Positions 14,735 to 25,998 of a stretch of DNA of 64,000 bases are shown here, piece after piece. The stretch spans positions 71,085,349 through 71,149,348 of the forward strand of contig CM055096.1 of assembly GCA_029204225.1 (NCBI GenBank), given 5' to 3'. Under the pieces are notes generated by a model that was given only the letters and a program-made list of their open reading frames with translations, had not been told where the DNA came from and ran no database searches. The position numbers and the translations under genes are program-made. Numbering within the stretch: position 1 is the first letter of the stretch; every line of letters starts with the position of its first letter. Origin of the DNA: Diphasiastrum complanatum (Eukaryota; Streptophyta; Lycopodiopsida; Lycopodiales; Lycopodiaceae).

Positions 14735-14773
14735 AAGTTTAACAAGCAAAAACATTAAAACCTTGTTAAACTT
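14735..14773. repeat. Perfect 12-bp inverted repeat (hairpin)
   Basis: AAGTTTAACAAG at 14735-14746 and CTTGTTAAACTT at 14762-14773, separated by a 15-base A-rich loop. It directly follows the 22-bp tandem duplication. Function unknown. Confidence 0.9.
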
Positions 14774-16451
14774 TAAACCATAAAAATAATTGAGTCACAG
14801 AAAGGCCATGGAAATTTCTGAAAATTGGTGTTGGGGTGCGTGTGTTCTTCCTCTTTCATGACAATGAGTTCACATTGCAAATGTCTTACAGTACGCTACC
14901 TAGCGACCAGCATTATAGGTCTCAATGAAAAATTATCATGATATTTTGAAAAGATCTTCCTGGAATTGTGCCAATCCGAGTATGAAAGACTCCATTTTGC
15001 AAGATGGACTTCCTTTACAGGAAAAAATTTCTTTGACAAGAATAGGTGTGATGAGAGCTGTCTTGCATTAAACTATCAAATGTAGGAAAATTGAAAATTG
15101 AAATGAATGAGGATCAAAAGTAAATAACGAATTTGAAATGAATATCGTTAATCAAAGGATAGCAAGGATAAACTCTCCGATAGACAAGCAGTTGCAGAGA
15201 AGCAAGATAAAATTGATCCAATTAACACCTAAAAATTGAATCTGATAAGCTAGATAAGATGGAGTACAAGACTCCAAGATGGCCAAATAGATCTGACGAT
15301 GACCCAAAGTACCAAAATAAAAAGATAGTAGTGCAAAATTGCTCAAATTTTAAAGACTATTGAGACGTTCGAGCAATTACGTGGAGTTCAAGATTAAAGT
15401 TTTAACAAGACAGCTTTCATATTTGAGATTGCGTATCCATATCGACCACTTTTTATATGTTACCAAACATCCCCTCATCTAGGATTATAACCTTTAAAAA
15501 GGTCACAATTGTGAAAAGTTTGTTAACTCATAAATTTACTAGGTGATTTTAAGTGTTTAAAACACTGAATTGACGAATGTGCTTAAAGCTCCCTTGCAAA
15601 ACAACGACATCTCATCAATTGACATAGACTTTTAAAAAAATTTGGAACTTTTTTGCAACTGGTAAATTGCGGTATCTGTCCAACTTCTGATCTGTAGCTA
15701 GATGCGTCTTCCTCATCACTAGCAAAAATCAACATGTATTCAATTTTTTGTTCCTTATCAAAAAGCTCTAATGTATGCTATTATAAAATCTCAAAGACAA
15801 AATCAGACTCTAGTGTGGCCAAAAGCCAAATCAATAGTGTTTTTTATACTTTTCCCAAAGCACTAACACGAGATAATCAAATAGCACTTTACATCACATA
15901 TGGTGCACACCCAAGGAAAATGTCTAGACCTTTAAATCTTACTAAATGCAATTTCTGAACAATAAAACTCTCAATGCTACAGAGTCGAATGTCACTTTAT
16001 GTGGCCACCCACATGCCACATTACCAAGTGTCATAAAATGCAACAATCTATACATGAGCAATAGGCTTGGTCATTTAATAATGTAATTGTCAACACACTT
16101 CAGATGTCCCTAACCAATTTACACAATAATATGGGCACGTTGTAAAGGCCTGCAATAAATCTCTTGCAGGATAGTGCGCATCCCTAAAGGCAATGAACTT
16201 ATTGGTGTCGGTGAAACAATAATGTAGGAGCTTTAACCTTTCGAAACCCAAATATCATGAAGACTACAAATCCAAAGAGAATCTCTTTAATTATTCTTTT
16301 AAAACCATTTTGAACAACAATTGCTTGAGACTCAAGTTGGTCCCATGCTTGCCGACACCATTTTCACCTCCTACAGATGGTTACTTGGCGTGGTGGTTGT
16401 CACGTCCATGTCCAATATGTGGGATTCGGAATAATTCCTGACATGCATCAA

Positions 16452-16530
16452 CGATACTCCAATGTTTAAGTTTAGATAGACGAGAGTAAGGTCAAGACAA
16501 TGCTTGAGTAGCCGATACCGAAGATGATTA
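16452..16530 (+). pseudogene. Ty3/gypsy RT fragment, 5' piece of gypsy K
   Basis: Reads DESKVKTMLE, then a TAG in place of the usual Trp, then PIPKM. This is the connector after the RT catalytic domain in chromovirus-type gypsy pol. The frame resumes without loss at 18911 (IREVKSFIGFTIFF) once element N and one copy of its GATTA duplication are set aside. The true upstream end is unclear, since the sequence decays gradually. Confidence 0.7.
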
Positions 16531-17365
16531 TGTGAAAAATGCAAAAAATATGCTTGGTCAAGGCCAAATCTATGTATATAGGATGATGACACATGTGTGG
16601 AGCCTGTTCCCACGTGTGAAATAAATGCACTTTTCATGTAGTACAATCATATAGTCTGTACATATAGTTTAAGTCAAGTTCTATTGGCTAAAAAGGCCAA
16701 AATCATGTTTTTTAGCCATATGCCACATGGCATCAATCTAGAGATTGCATGAAGCCACATGATGAGATTAGGTGTCAAATCCCATGTGTAGAGGTCTTCT
16801 CACACATATGGAATAGGCTGAGGAAGTCGAATTTGCACTTCTAGAAGAGTTTTCACTAGTTCTCTATATAGTAGAAAAATGGACCAAAAGTGCTCAAAAT
16901 AGAAGGTTTTGTCCAAGTGTCAATTTTGCATGATGAATCATCACATGACAAAGCACCCTCACACATGTGAGATCAGAGGGATGATCAGTACCACGAGCTC
17001 CCACTTTTTGTATATATAGAGCCACATTTGGCCATAATAAAAAAAGCAACACCAATCTTGGTTTTGGAGGCAATTCTTGTCAATTTCATCATTTGTCTTG
17101 ATTTTTCTTGATAGTTTTGAGTTCCTATCATATTGTACATTGATTTCAGACTAGAGTCCGTACTTTGACAGGTTTTGACACGTGTGAAACCAGCAAGTAC
17201 AATTCCCTTTCATTTATGATTGTTCTTGTTAGATTTTCTCATCTAAATTTGATCTAGATTGATCTAAATCTTGTGTAGATTGATAGATCAATTGTATCTA
17301 ACATCGAATCACTCTTGTGAATCATTTTAGGATCCATTCTTGGTCCAATTTTGCAGATTTCCACA
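16531..17365 (+). repeat. 5' LTR of element N
   Basis: 835 bp, TGTGAAAAAT to TTTCCACA. Contains TATA-like 'ctctatatagtag' and 'gtatatatagagcc' segments and several CACACGTGTG-like palindromes (16590-16599, 16611-16616, near 16962, 17179-17184). Confidence 0.9.
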
Positions 17366-17384
17366 TGGTATCAGAGCCAAATAC
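17366..17384 (+). other. Primer-binding site of element N
   Basis: TGGTATCAGAGCCAAATAC lies immediately after the LTR. Its first 12 bases match the 3' end of plant initiator Met-tRNA, the usual copia primer. Confidence 0.9.
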
Positions 17385-18335
17385 AAGAGGATTTATGAAG
17401 ATTTGATGGGGTTGATCCAAAACTAAGCCCAAATTAGCAAGATTTTTGAAACTAGCTAATTTTTGTGTAGCGAGTTGGATTTGATAGGTATTCCCAATAT
17501 TTTTGGACCAGAACTTGTTGTGGGCTGTAGGAACACTTTTCACACATGTGAGGCCATACAGGTCCAATTTTGGTTGGGGGAAATTCAAAAATTTGTACAA
17601 TTTGACTCATACACCCAAATTTAGGAATTTGTAGTGCAAATTAAAGCTTTTTCTATAGAGATTCTATTCCTATGATTTGTTCTTGGATTAGATCATCGAA
17701 ATAATTTAATTTGAAGCTTGATTCAGGTGCATTAAATGTGTTTCTCTGATTTTTGAGTACATGTCAAAGTTGAGAGAGATATTGCCAAAAATCATAGATT
17801 AAGGAGTGATATGCAAGGTGAGAGGTTGAAATCCATTGTACCATCACTCTAGATTTGTTCAAGAGTGATAGGGTCAAGTTTAGAAGCATCAATTTGCTAG
17901 AAAACATCCTTGGATCTGTCCTCCAAGTGAAACCTTTGAGAGTTTCTAGTGCATATATAGAAATTTTTTGTAGAATTTGACATGAATTGGCTTCAATTGA
18001 GAGTTCTAGAAAAGAGATTGAGATCCAAGTCACATTGTTCAACCCTACTCAATTTGTTTGAGTGATTGTTAGGCTTGAAAAAAGTCATTGAGGTGTGTAT
18101 GGCAAATGTGTAGAGAGAGATCCAATTTTCTAAGAGTTCCTTCCTTTGTAGAGGGCAAGATCTAGAAGCTCATTTTGTGTTGTTATTGGTGGAGAATTTG
18201 TCTTCTCCTAAGTGATCAAATCTTTCTAAGTGGCATTAGCTCTTTGAAGCACAATATCTTAGTGAGAAAGAAGAATCACAACTTTTGATTTTGAATTTCA
18301 TTCCAACTCTTAAGAGCTAGAGTCATTGGTGGAAT

Positions 18336-18905
18336 CACACGTGTGGAATAGGCTAAGGAAGTCGAATTTAAACTTCTAGAAGAGTTTTCACTAGTTCTCT
18401 ATATAGTAGAAAAATGGACCAAAAGTGCTCAAAATAGAAGGTTTTGTCCAAGTGTCAATTTTGCATGATGAATCATCACATGACAAAGCATCCTCACACA
18501 TGTGAGATCAGAGGGATGATCACTACCATGAGCTCCCACTTTTTGTATATCTATATAGAGCCACATTTGGCCATAATAAAAAAAGTAACAACAATCTTGG
18601 TTTTGGAGGCAATTCTTGTCAATTTCATCATTTGTCTTGATTTTTCTTGATAGTTTTGAGTTCCTATCATATTGTACTTTGATTTCAGGCTGGAGTCCGT
18701 ACTCTAATAGGTTTTCACACGTGTAAAACCAGCAAGTACAATTGCCTTTCATTTATGATTGTTCTTGTTAGATTTTCTCATCTAAATTTGATCTAGATTG
18801 ATCTAAATCTTGTGTAGATTGATAGATCAATTGTATCTAACATCCAATCACTCTTGTGGATCATTTTTAGGATCCATTCTTGGTTCACTTTTGCAAATTT
18901 CCACA
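18336..18905 (+). repeat. Truncated 3' LTR of element N
   Basis: 570 bp corresponding to 16801-17365 of the first LTR, with few differences. The first 270 bp of the LTR are missing. Ends TTTCCACA, then the GATTA duplication. Confidence 0.92.
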
Positions 18906-19411
18906 GATTAGAGAAGTTAAATCTTTTATCGGTTTTACTATTTTCTTTCGTAATTCAATTGAAGATTATGCAAATGTAGCAGTGCCTCTAAATAATCTAA
19001 TTAAATGCAGAGTTAGTAAGAAAAAGAAGAGAGGTCAACCTAGTCTGCCTATCGAGTGGAATGAAGAACTAAATGAATGTTTTGACAAACTCAAACAAAT
19101 AGTTGCCTCAGCTCCTATTTTGCAGGTCACAAATCCAGATTTACCTTACGTTGTACGAACTGACGCAAGTGATTCGACGATAGGATTTATTTGTTGTGAT
19201 ACATGCACTTAAAACCTAGAGGCATTACTTTTATGGTAGTCATTTTATAGTGTATACAAATCACCAGCCTCTAAAGTACTTTTGCAATCAAAACCATTTG
19301 AGGGGTCGTAAAGCTCGTTCCGATATGTCAAAGGAAGCTCTAACCAAGTTGCAGACACTCTTAGTCGGATTGGTGGATTTTATGAACTTTCATTCACCCA
19401 GATTTCCACTG
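18906..19411 (+). pseudogene. Ty3/gypsy RT connector and RNase H (gypsy K)
   Basis: Continues the pol frame of 16452-16530 with IREVKSFIGFTIFF, IEDYANVAVPLNNLIKC, PIEWNEELNECFDKLKQIVA and PILQVTNPDLPYVVRTDASD, the last holding the first RNase H Asp. After a stop near 19210 the RNase H resumes with HFIVYTNHQPLKYF, Q.HLRGRKAR and a VADTLSR-like end (the zone just before the MITE). The style matches chromoviruses. RNase H strands are shortened by a deletion near 19205. It is interrupted at 19412 by a MITE-like element. Confidence 0.85.
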
Positions 19412-19791
19412 ACATTAGAGGAGTTTTGAGTTCCAAAAAGACCCTTTAAGAATTTGTGCAAGATGCTTTTTTTATTATTAAAATATTATAACACTAATAC
19501 TTTTGACTTGCCATAACTTTTTAATCATAGCTCAAAAGTATATCATCTAACATATCATTGGAAAGCCCTTGTCAAGTGCTTTCCAATGCACCAAACTTCG
19601 CTAAATTCGGACTTGCCACTAAACAGTTATGCCATTTTTAGTATGGAGTCAAAATGTGGACTCAAAAAGTTACGTTACGTAGATTTCAAATTTGAGTGTT
19701 TTGATTGGTCCATGTGTAAGAAAAATTTGTGAAAAAATATAAAAAGAATTTTTACAAAAGGTCTTTTTTGGATTTAGAACTCCTCTAATGT
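19412..19791. mobile_element. MITE-like element with terminal inverted repeats
   Basis: A 380-bp non-coding element in gypsy K. Its ends form an imperfect inverted repeat of about 33 bp (left ACATTAGAGGAGTTTTGAGT..., right end the same in reverse complement with a few mismatches). The direct triplet CTG flanks both ends (19409-19411 and 19792-19794). The interior is AT-rich and holds a small palindrome (ggaaagc...gctttcc, near 19560-19585). A 3-bp duplication would suit CACTA or PIF/Harbinger relatives, but the termini match neither signature, so the superfamily is left open. Confidence 0.75.
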
Positions 19792-20382
19792 CTGTATCTT
19801 TTGTTGAGAGGAAAGTGTGAATCAAATTCTCAATTTGGTCGCATTTGGAAAATGGTTGAGACTGGGAAAAATGAGAATGGAGTAGAGATTAACTCACATG
19901 GATCTCAGGCTCCTAAGAAAGATAAGAAGATAATGAAACAGTTTTCCATCCGAGGTGGTTTGCTATTTTGGAATGGGAAAGTTTGTGTACCAGCGGGAGA
20001 TAAAGAAGAGAATTCTTTATGAATGTCATGACGTACCCTCTTGTGTAGATCATCCAAGTATGCACAAGACTTTCAGATCTTTGTGGAAGGATTATTCAGG
20101 CTTTATGAATTGCCAAGTGATATTGTTAGTGACAAAGATTCTAAGTTTATAGGTCACTTTTGGTCAGCTGTATTCCATAAGCTAGAATCCTCGCTACATT
20201 TTAGTTCTACTGATCATCCTGAATCACATGGACAGACGGAAAGGACTAATCAGACTATGGAGGATATGTTGAGGACTTATGTGTCTCATAGGCAGTCTCA
20301 GTGGGAAGATTACATTTCTTTAATTGAGTTTGCTTACGACAGTAGAAAACATTCTGATACAGGTTATAGTCCGTTTATATGA
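19792..20382 (+). pseudogene. Ty3/gypsy integrase fragments (gypsy K)
   Basis: The pre-integrase part reads FSIRGGLLFWNGKVCVPAGD, then CHDVPSCVDHPSMHKTFRSL (degenerate zinc-binding region). After an internal deletion the catalytic core appears as DIVSDKDSKFIGHFWSAVF (second Asp) and HPESHGQTERTNQTMEDMLR (catalytic Glu), with a following LIEFAYDSRKHSDTGYSPF. The first core Asp region and the chromodomain end are missing, and frames change near 20040. The frame ends with TGA at 20380. Confidence 0.88.
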
Positions 20383-21763
20383 CACTTCCCCTACCGAAGC
20401 CATTTTGTCCTCCAAAAATGGAGAGCTTTCTTGAGCACAATAGAAATCACTGGAGTTCTAGATACAACAAACTAATAAAACAAGAAATATTGTCTTTAAG
20501 GAGTTGAACCTTTTTACTTAGACCTAGATTCGATAGGAACTGGTTGAGAGAACTGATCGAATTTGCAATGTCAAGTCGAGTGCAGATCATTACATACATC
20601 AGTGAGCCGACGATGGAGTGAATCTAATATTGCTTCATCTCCTCCTTTTATGCCTCAGTTTGAGGAGATTGTTTCTTTGACAGCTTTAATCTAGGGTCGA
20701 GTGGAAAGAGATTCGGTTTGCAGTTGCCCATTCCATACTTTTCCAACACATTTGTGAGATATCTATGATGGCTGGTGGCAATCAGACGCCTCGATGAAAT
20801 CCATTTTTTTTTTATTCCGAGACAATAGTTGGGTGGACCCGTATCAGTCATTTTGTACTCCTTGGCCAGCATGCATTGCGTTTCCTACATCAGATTCAGA
20901 TCGTTATTGAATAATAGTGTATCACCCACATAGAGAGTGATGATGATGAAAAAATTTGAGTCTGCTGAGTTTGGAATAAAACTTTGGCAGCTCAATGACT
21001 GTCCATGTTTAAATTTCTATCAGAGAGTCAAAGTTAGTGTCCATCGTTGCTTTCCATTGATCAGCTTCAGGTGCAAGCATCGCCTCCAAAACTGTATTTG
21101 GTTCCTGCACGAAGTAGCAGGCTGCATCGTCCATAAATCTGAATGGAGGCTGTCTTGGTCGACTTGATCTTCTTGGTTGAATTTTGACCTCCTAATGTTC
21201 AGACTCATTTTTCGAGTTTGTATCCATTTCTTGATTTTTTTTATCCTGGAGTCTTTTTCGATACATGGATCAAAAATTTCTTCGATAAATGTATCAAAAA
21301 TTTCTCGAGCTTTCCCCTTGTGGTTGACACAAAAATGGCATCTATTCTCATGAATGATTTTTCTGTTTCCAGATTGTAGAGCTTGTATGCCTTGTGATAT
21401 GTGAAGTATCCAACGAAAATTGATTTTGTGCTTTTGTCATCCCGCTTCTTCTTCAGATATTCAAGGTTTTGAGCATAAGTAATGCAACCAAACACTTTGA
21501 TATTCTTGAGTGATGGTTTCGATTCTGTCCACACCTCATAAGGTGTCTTGCCACTCAGGGCTTTGGTGATGGATCGATTTTGTAGATAGGCGGCTGTAGA
21601 AATAGCCTCTGCCCAAAATTTCTTCGGAAGAGAGGCATGGGACAGCATGCTCTTGGCACTTTTGATGAGTGTCTGATTCTTCCGTTCAGCTACACCATTG
21701 GACTGAGGTGAGTAGCTCGCTATGAATTGTTGATGTATTTTGTTGGCCTTGCAGAACTTCTTA
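20383..21763 (-). pseudogene. Ty1/copia integrase-RT relic (copia L)
   Basis: Minus strand. Integrase part (21763-21241): KKFCKANKIHQQFIASYSPQ, NGVAERKNQTLIKSAKSMLS (catalytic Glu in VAERKN), LPKKFWAEAISTAAYLQNRS, TPYEVWTESKPSLKNIKVFGC and KSIFVGYFTYHKAYKLY. The HHCC finger and both core Asp are missing. RT part: EPNTVLEAMLAPEADQWKATM (start of RT), a large deletion, then FFIIITLYVGDTLLF with YVGD in place of the catalytic YVDD, LAKEYKMTDTGPPNYCLGI and YLTNVLEKYGMGNCKP. Beyond 20648 only a connector with many stops remains. The upstream end is cut exactly where repeat R4 begins. Confidence 0.88.
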
Positions 21764-21903
21764 AATTCAAGAAGAGGCTTGCCAATGTCATCTATTTGAG
21801 ATCTTGTCATCATTTTGAGGTCATAGTCACTTTCTTTCACACAATTGGCTTGTATTTGAGTGATTTGTGAATTCTTGGAGTGTTTCACACGTGCCAAAGA
21901 TAG
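21764..21903 (-). repeat. Repeat R4, copy a
   Basis: About 140 bp that are the reverse complement of 41874-42015 with roughly 93 percent identity by eye. It abuts copia L integrase at 'cttcttgaatt' and would add about 50 spurious residues to the start of that frame. Both copies diverge at the same base, which suggests a real element end. Contains a CACACGTG palindrome at 21886-21893. Confidence 0.75.
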
Positions 21904-21906
21904 TTT

Positions 21907-22376
21907 GACCATATTTGGTTAAGGACCTGGAATAGTCCTAATATGGTAGACCGGCCCTCCAGTGTTCAAGATTATTGGTCACGTCGTGATTTAATTCCAT
22001 GTCAAAGCATGTTTGTGACTAATTACCTTGAGAAGATCCAGACACTCTAATTGAGACATATGGAGTATTGCATGTCTGTGTGACGGATATAGGCAGCAAG
22101 ACTGCATGAAGAGATGTGATCTATTTATAGTTGACATGCATGGGGATTGCATGGTTTCATGCACATGACTCTACTCTCTATATAATGAGGTGGGGATTCC
22201 CCGTCGACATATTGGGTTTAGGTTACCGGTTGCTCTCTTCTCCTCTTGCTTCACATGGCATGGCTTGGGGCTAGATCCAAGTTTGGTCTAGGCTTGGTTG
22301 GGCGGTTTGGCTCCATTGTCTCTCTTATTGTGTTCTCCTATCCTCATCTTAGGGGTTATCCTTTAGGGTCATTATA
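21907..22376 (+). repeat. LTR of family C, copy 1
   Basis: About 470 bp. Matches 27935-28315 (plus) and 29436-29925 (minus). Holds a TATATAAT box and is followed one base later by a Met-tRNA type primer-binding site, so it is a 5' LTR read on the plus strand. The first bases are degraded relative to copy 3 and run into repeat R4a. Confidence 0.85.
22179..22186 (+). promoter_or_regulatory. TATA box in family C LTR
   Basis: TATATAAT within CTCTATATAATGAGG, conserved at the same place in copy 2. Expected to direct transcription of the element starting about 25-35 bp downstream. Confidence 0.6.
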
Positions 22377-22377
22377 T

Positions 22378-22393
22378 TGGTATCACAGCCCGG
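22378..22393 (+). other. Primer-binding site after family C LTR
   Basis: TGGTATCACAGCCCGG, one base after the LTR. Differs from the usual TGGTATCAGAGC at one position. Confidence 0.75.
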
Positions 22394-23938
22394 CTACGAT
22401 GCGGTCTTGGATGGGAATGGAGTCAAACTCTACATCACATTTGAAAGTGAAGCACTTGGATTTGCATCCCGGTTTAAAGTACTGAGTTCACAAGGGAAGT
22501 TTGGAGTTGGATTTTCTAATTTCGGTTGAAAGCATACTTATCAATTGTGGTGGTAGAGTGTTCTTCTACTTGTGGAATTTTGATATAGATGCTATGAGTT
22601 AGTAATGAATTTCTTCTTTAAAAATTTTGGTGCCTTGTGGAAGATTTCATTTGATGTACAAGTTTTGCATATGTAAATCTGCTTTTGTGTGGTTTGAACA
22701 GTTCCATAAAATCCAGATTCTTTTGTGTGGTTTGAACAGTTCCATAAAATCCAGATTGATGTGGGCAATTTAGATGCATGATTAGTTCCGGAGAGTTTAT
22801 GGAGAGACTGTTTGGAAATAGGTCTGTCCGGAATAAATTACTGGAACCTGATGATCTTGAATCTGAATTTCAGTATGCATGCCGAGGATTCATATTTAAT
22901 CCTCCTGAAAAGAACGCAAGCTGAATTCATTGATTGGATATTGTAGTTCTGTACTTTCACTAGTATAAGCAGAAAAAGACATGCACAATTGTGGATTTTT
23001 ACTGCTTTCCAATTCATCTCTCTGGTTTCAAAAATGGTGACAGTATGAAAGGCAGGTTATTTGTGTTGAAAACTTCAGTTTTGGATTCAACAATGGATAG
23101 ACTGCTATCAGCAACCCATTCTTCATGGTTCCTGTCCTACAAATGATTTTTGACTCCTAACCTACATCCAGTAGTGGAACTGTAGACTGGGTAAGAATGA
23201 AGCGAATTTGCGCTGGGGGCAGCGGGTGCTGTGGACCAGTGAATTGGCTACTTCATGCTTGCAGGTGATCGGTTGGATCCAGAAGAACCTCTTTTGCTTT
23301 CGTGTTGTGGAGTGCGACCTCCCTTGAGTTCCCTTTCGCTTCCCTGTTTCTTTCCGATCCAGCTGCAGAGTTCACTCTCTCAGGATGGTTGCGGCTGTGA
23401 GCACCTCTCTCTTTTGACGGTCGAGCTGTCTAAGGTGAAGGAGGGGGTCGAGCAACTTGCTTCGGGGAAGAACCAGACCAGCCATCACGGTTGTAGCCGC
23501 CAGGAGGGTTGTTTTTGATAAGGAAACCTTAGGGTTTGTTGAGACCTGGCCCTTTTTGTTTTTCTTAAAAACTTTATTTTAGGGCTTTTGGCATGCATAT
23601 GTAGGGTTGAGTTGGAGCCTGAGGGCAATCAGCAATTTTGTAATTGCATGGATTGTTGCATGAGAGTTATCCAAGGATCAATTGGGTTTGACGTTTGTAA
23701 CTTAGAAGTTGATTCTCCAGTATTAACTCAAGAATTTTAAGTTACTAGCACCCTGTTAGAGGAACTTGGGTTTCTTGGTGCTCATGTAACCTTGGTCTTG
23801 TATATTGTTTTCCGGTTGTGGTTAGAAGAAATTTGGATTTTCTTTCTCTAGGGACAATTGTGAAGAATTGAAAAAGATTATCTATGTTAGATAAAGGGGT
23901 CTTATGTTTTTTATCTCAAGCATCTAGGTGTAGGATGT
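22394..23938. other. Non-coding interior or flank of family C element
   Basis: No gag or pol motif follows the primer-binding site, as would be expected if the coding region is lost. A richer G+C patch at 23160-23530 contains an 87-codon open frame starting at 23255, but it has no recognisable motif and composition typical of chance translation. Confidence 0.35.
22682..22757 (+). repeat. 38-bp perfect tandem duplication
   Basis: The unit beginning cttttgtgtggtttgaacag occurs twice without a gap (22682-22719 and 22720-22757) with no mismatch. Confidence 0.95.
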
Positions 23939-24610
23939 TGATAGGACCAAATTTGGCATAGATGGCAAATTACCCATTTCCACTTGTAATGCCACTATTT
24001 AGCCAAAATAGAGTAAGAGGCTAAACTCGTGCCAATTAGAGTGTAGACAAGTGTAATACTTTTGTTTGATGAAATTTAAGAGGTCCAATAGGATTTAGAG
24101 GTGAAACCTTGAGGGGTCCAGTAGAATTTGAGGTTTGCTTGAAAATGGTCCAATAGAATTTAGAGGTGAATGGATCAATGGTCCAATGGGATTAAGAGGT
24201 GGCAAAAGTGTGGTCCAATCATAGTTAGGCATAGTGGTAGCTCGTGGATCTACTAGTATCATTGTACTTCTCATTTGGATCTAATTGATTTTGAGATTGA
24301 GTGGATTTTGTGAGTAATTGGTTTTCTAGCTTTCTCTCTCTACCCGAGAGCTCATGATGATTTTCTCTCTCTACCCGAGGAGAGCAGCTTGTTTTTACTT
24401 GGATTATTTTTGGAACACTTCCCACACGTGTGAGTGAGAGTTGGAAGTGATTGAATGCATGTAGTAGTGTGTTTTTGCCATAGAATCAAAGATAGATCTT
24501 GAATCTCAATCTAGTCTTGATCTTGGTGCATTTACAAACCTTAGGAGATCACAAGTACATGTTGTGGACAGTCCACACGTGTGAAATCAACAACAATATG
24601 CATGTCATTT
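23939..24610 (+). repeat. LTR-like fragment related to element N and copia B
   Basis: Non-coding, with CACACGTGTG at 24423-24432 and 24574-24583 in a setting (followed by 'aaatcaacaac...catgtcattttgctctt') that parallels the end of the element N LTR. A short duplicated block 'tttctctctctacccgag' lies near 24331-24381. Neither LTR end is certain. Confidence 0.4.
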
Positions 24611-25000
24611 TGCTCTTATCAACTTGGCATTTGGCTTTCAGCAATGTAAGCCCAGAATTAGTGTAACTTGAGTACCAATGTATATGTGGTCAAGCAATAT
24701 TAATCGGTTTCCGGTGGATATTTTTTTCGAAACCGATCTTGACAAAATAGAGGAAGTCGTACAATTCTTAGGCATGTACCCGTTTAGAGGATTTGATTCC
24801 TTGGTACTATGTTATTTTGCCACTTAGCTCTGAAGTATGAGTACTCCCAATAAATGGAGTTAAATTGTGTTTTTTCAGTTTTCTCCTTTTCAAATCGGTG
24901 GAACACCGTTCAGTTGGTTATTGTGGTTTTGATGATTTTGGTCATTAAAATTGAACAAACCAATGGAGATACTTGTTAAATAATCAATGGAGGAAAATTC

Positions 25001-25306
25001 ATGGTATTTGGAGGTAATTATTTATTCGACAAAATTATTTGGAGTGAATATAGTGTAGAAAGACCCGAATCCAAATGTTATTTTCCATTAATTATAGATA
25101 ACTTTAACGAAGTAATTCTTAAGCCAGTAAGTGAAAAGAGAAAACAGTCCAATTTTATTGGAAAAATTGTAATAATAAAAATTAATAAAAAACTGTCTTC
25201 ATTTCCAGTCAAATCCTATGGTAAATTATATTCAAAAGATCATACTAGTAGTGTTTTCATACTAGTAGATGATTTTTGGTATATCAGTTATTCAGCCCAG
25301 GTATAG
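25001..25306 (+). other. Unidentified 101-codon open frame
   Basis: Open from ATG to TAG, ending ...KLYSKDHTSSVFILVDDFWYISYSAQV. Its last 55 codons lie in repeat R1b, while the matching frame in R1a is broken by stops, so any coding function predates that copy. The end 'cccag|gtatag' could be a splice donor rather than a true stop. The composition is rich in Lys, Ser, Phe and Ile, as expected of translated AT-rich DNA. No family recognised, no domain motif seen. Confidence 0.25.
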
Positions 25307-25998
25307 GATAGAAATGAAATTGTTTCAGACTTTTTTCCTACAATAATTAATTTTAAACATTTACTAATGTCGTTACATCTTTTTAGTACCTAAGCTTAAA
25401 TAGATTTTCAAGGAACTGGAAATTCTAAGGAGGGAAGAAGTGTAGACATCAATGGTAGTAAGTGTGATCTGGAAATGTATTTCGCAGTTAGGATTTTGGT
25501 AATCTCAGTAAATAATTGCTTAATACCGGATGTTAATTTTCTGGATTGAATTCATAACTAATATCTTTGTAACCATTGAGTTATCCACAGTTTTGGATGT
25601 CAATTGTGATGTTAGAAGTAGAATCTGATACATGGATTACATTGGATCTGTTAATTGATAGAAGCTTGTCCCTAGAGTTAATGCTCTTGCATCCAGAGGG
25701 ATTCGAAGCTTATCATTAACCAGAAAGGATCAGAATGTAATATTAAACCATGTTAATTCTTTTGTTTAGATCACAGGATTAGGTGTGGATTGTGGTATCC
25801 ATCTGATAGATATGCAAGTCATCCAAATAAATGGATTCTCTAGTGTTGGGAGCAAGAGATAATATCCTATATGGATTATAGGACAACTAGATGATCATTG
25901 GATCTCTAGAATATAGTTAAGGGTTTTCTGGAATGAAAAGCTGATGGTATGGGACATCAATAATTTTGGAAAGAGAATTCTAGGACTGTAAAGATCTG
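25136..25998 (+). repeat. Dispersed repeat R1, copy b
   Basis: About 863 bp colinear with 380-1240. After 'aagatctg' (25998) the two copies diverge. Here the flank is non-coding AT-rich DNA, so this copy may preserve the longer original sequence. Confidence 0.75.

Larger units (their letters stand above)
14093..16451. other. AT-rich non-coding DNA with small local repeats
   Basis: No coding frame was recognised over 2.4 kb. It contains the tandem duplication and hairpin listed separately at 14691-14773. The end of this stretch (about 16380-16450) may already be badly decayed gypsy RT, because the recognisable gypsy frame begins without any boundary signal. Confidence 0.4.
16531..18905 (+). 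mobile_element. LTR element N inserted in gypsy K
   Basis: A 2375-bp LTR element flanked by the 5-bp duplication GATTA (16526-16530 and 18906-18910). It consists of a full LTR (16531-17365), a Met-tRNA type primer-binding site, a non-coding interior of about 970 bp and a shortened second LTR (18336-18905). The interior has no gag or pol motif in any frame and resembles a long leader, and no polypurine tract precedes the second LTR. The structure suggests an element that relied on proteins from an autonomous relative, or one that lost its coding part and the first 270 bp of its 3' LTR in a single deletion. The TGTGAAAAATGC start relates it to copia B and J. Confidence 0.9.

Noticed and set aside
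21764-21912. N-terminal 50 residues of the copia L integrase frame
   Set aside because: They come from repeat R4, not from integrase; the homology starts at KKFCKANKI.
23255-23518. 87-codon open frame with many Cys and Ser
   Set aside because: No recognisable motif, no conserved second copy, and no splice or promoter support.
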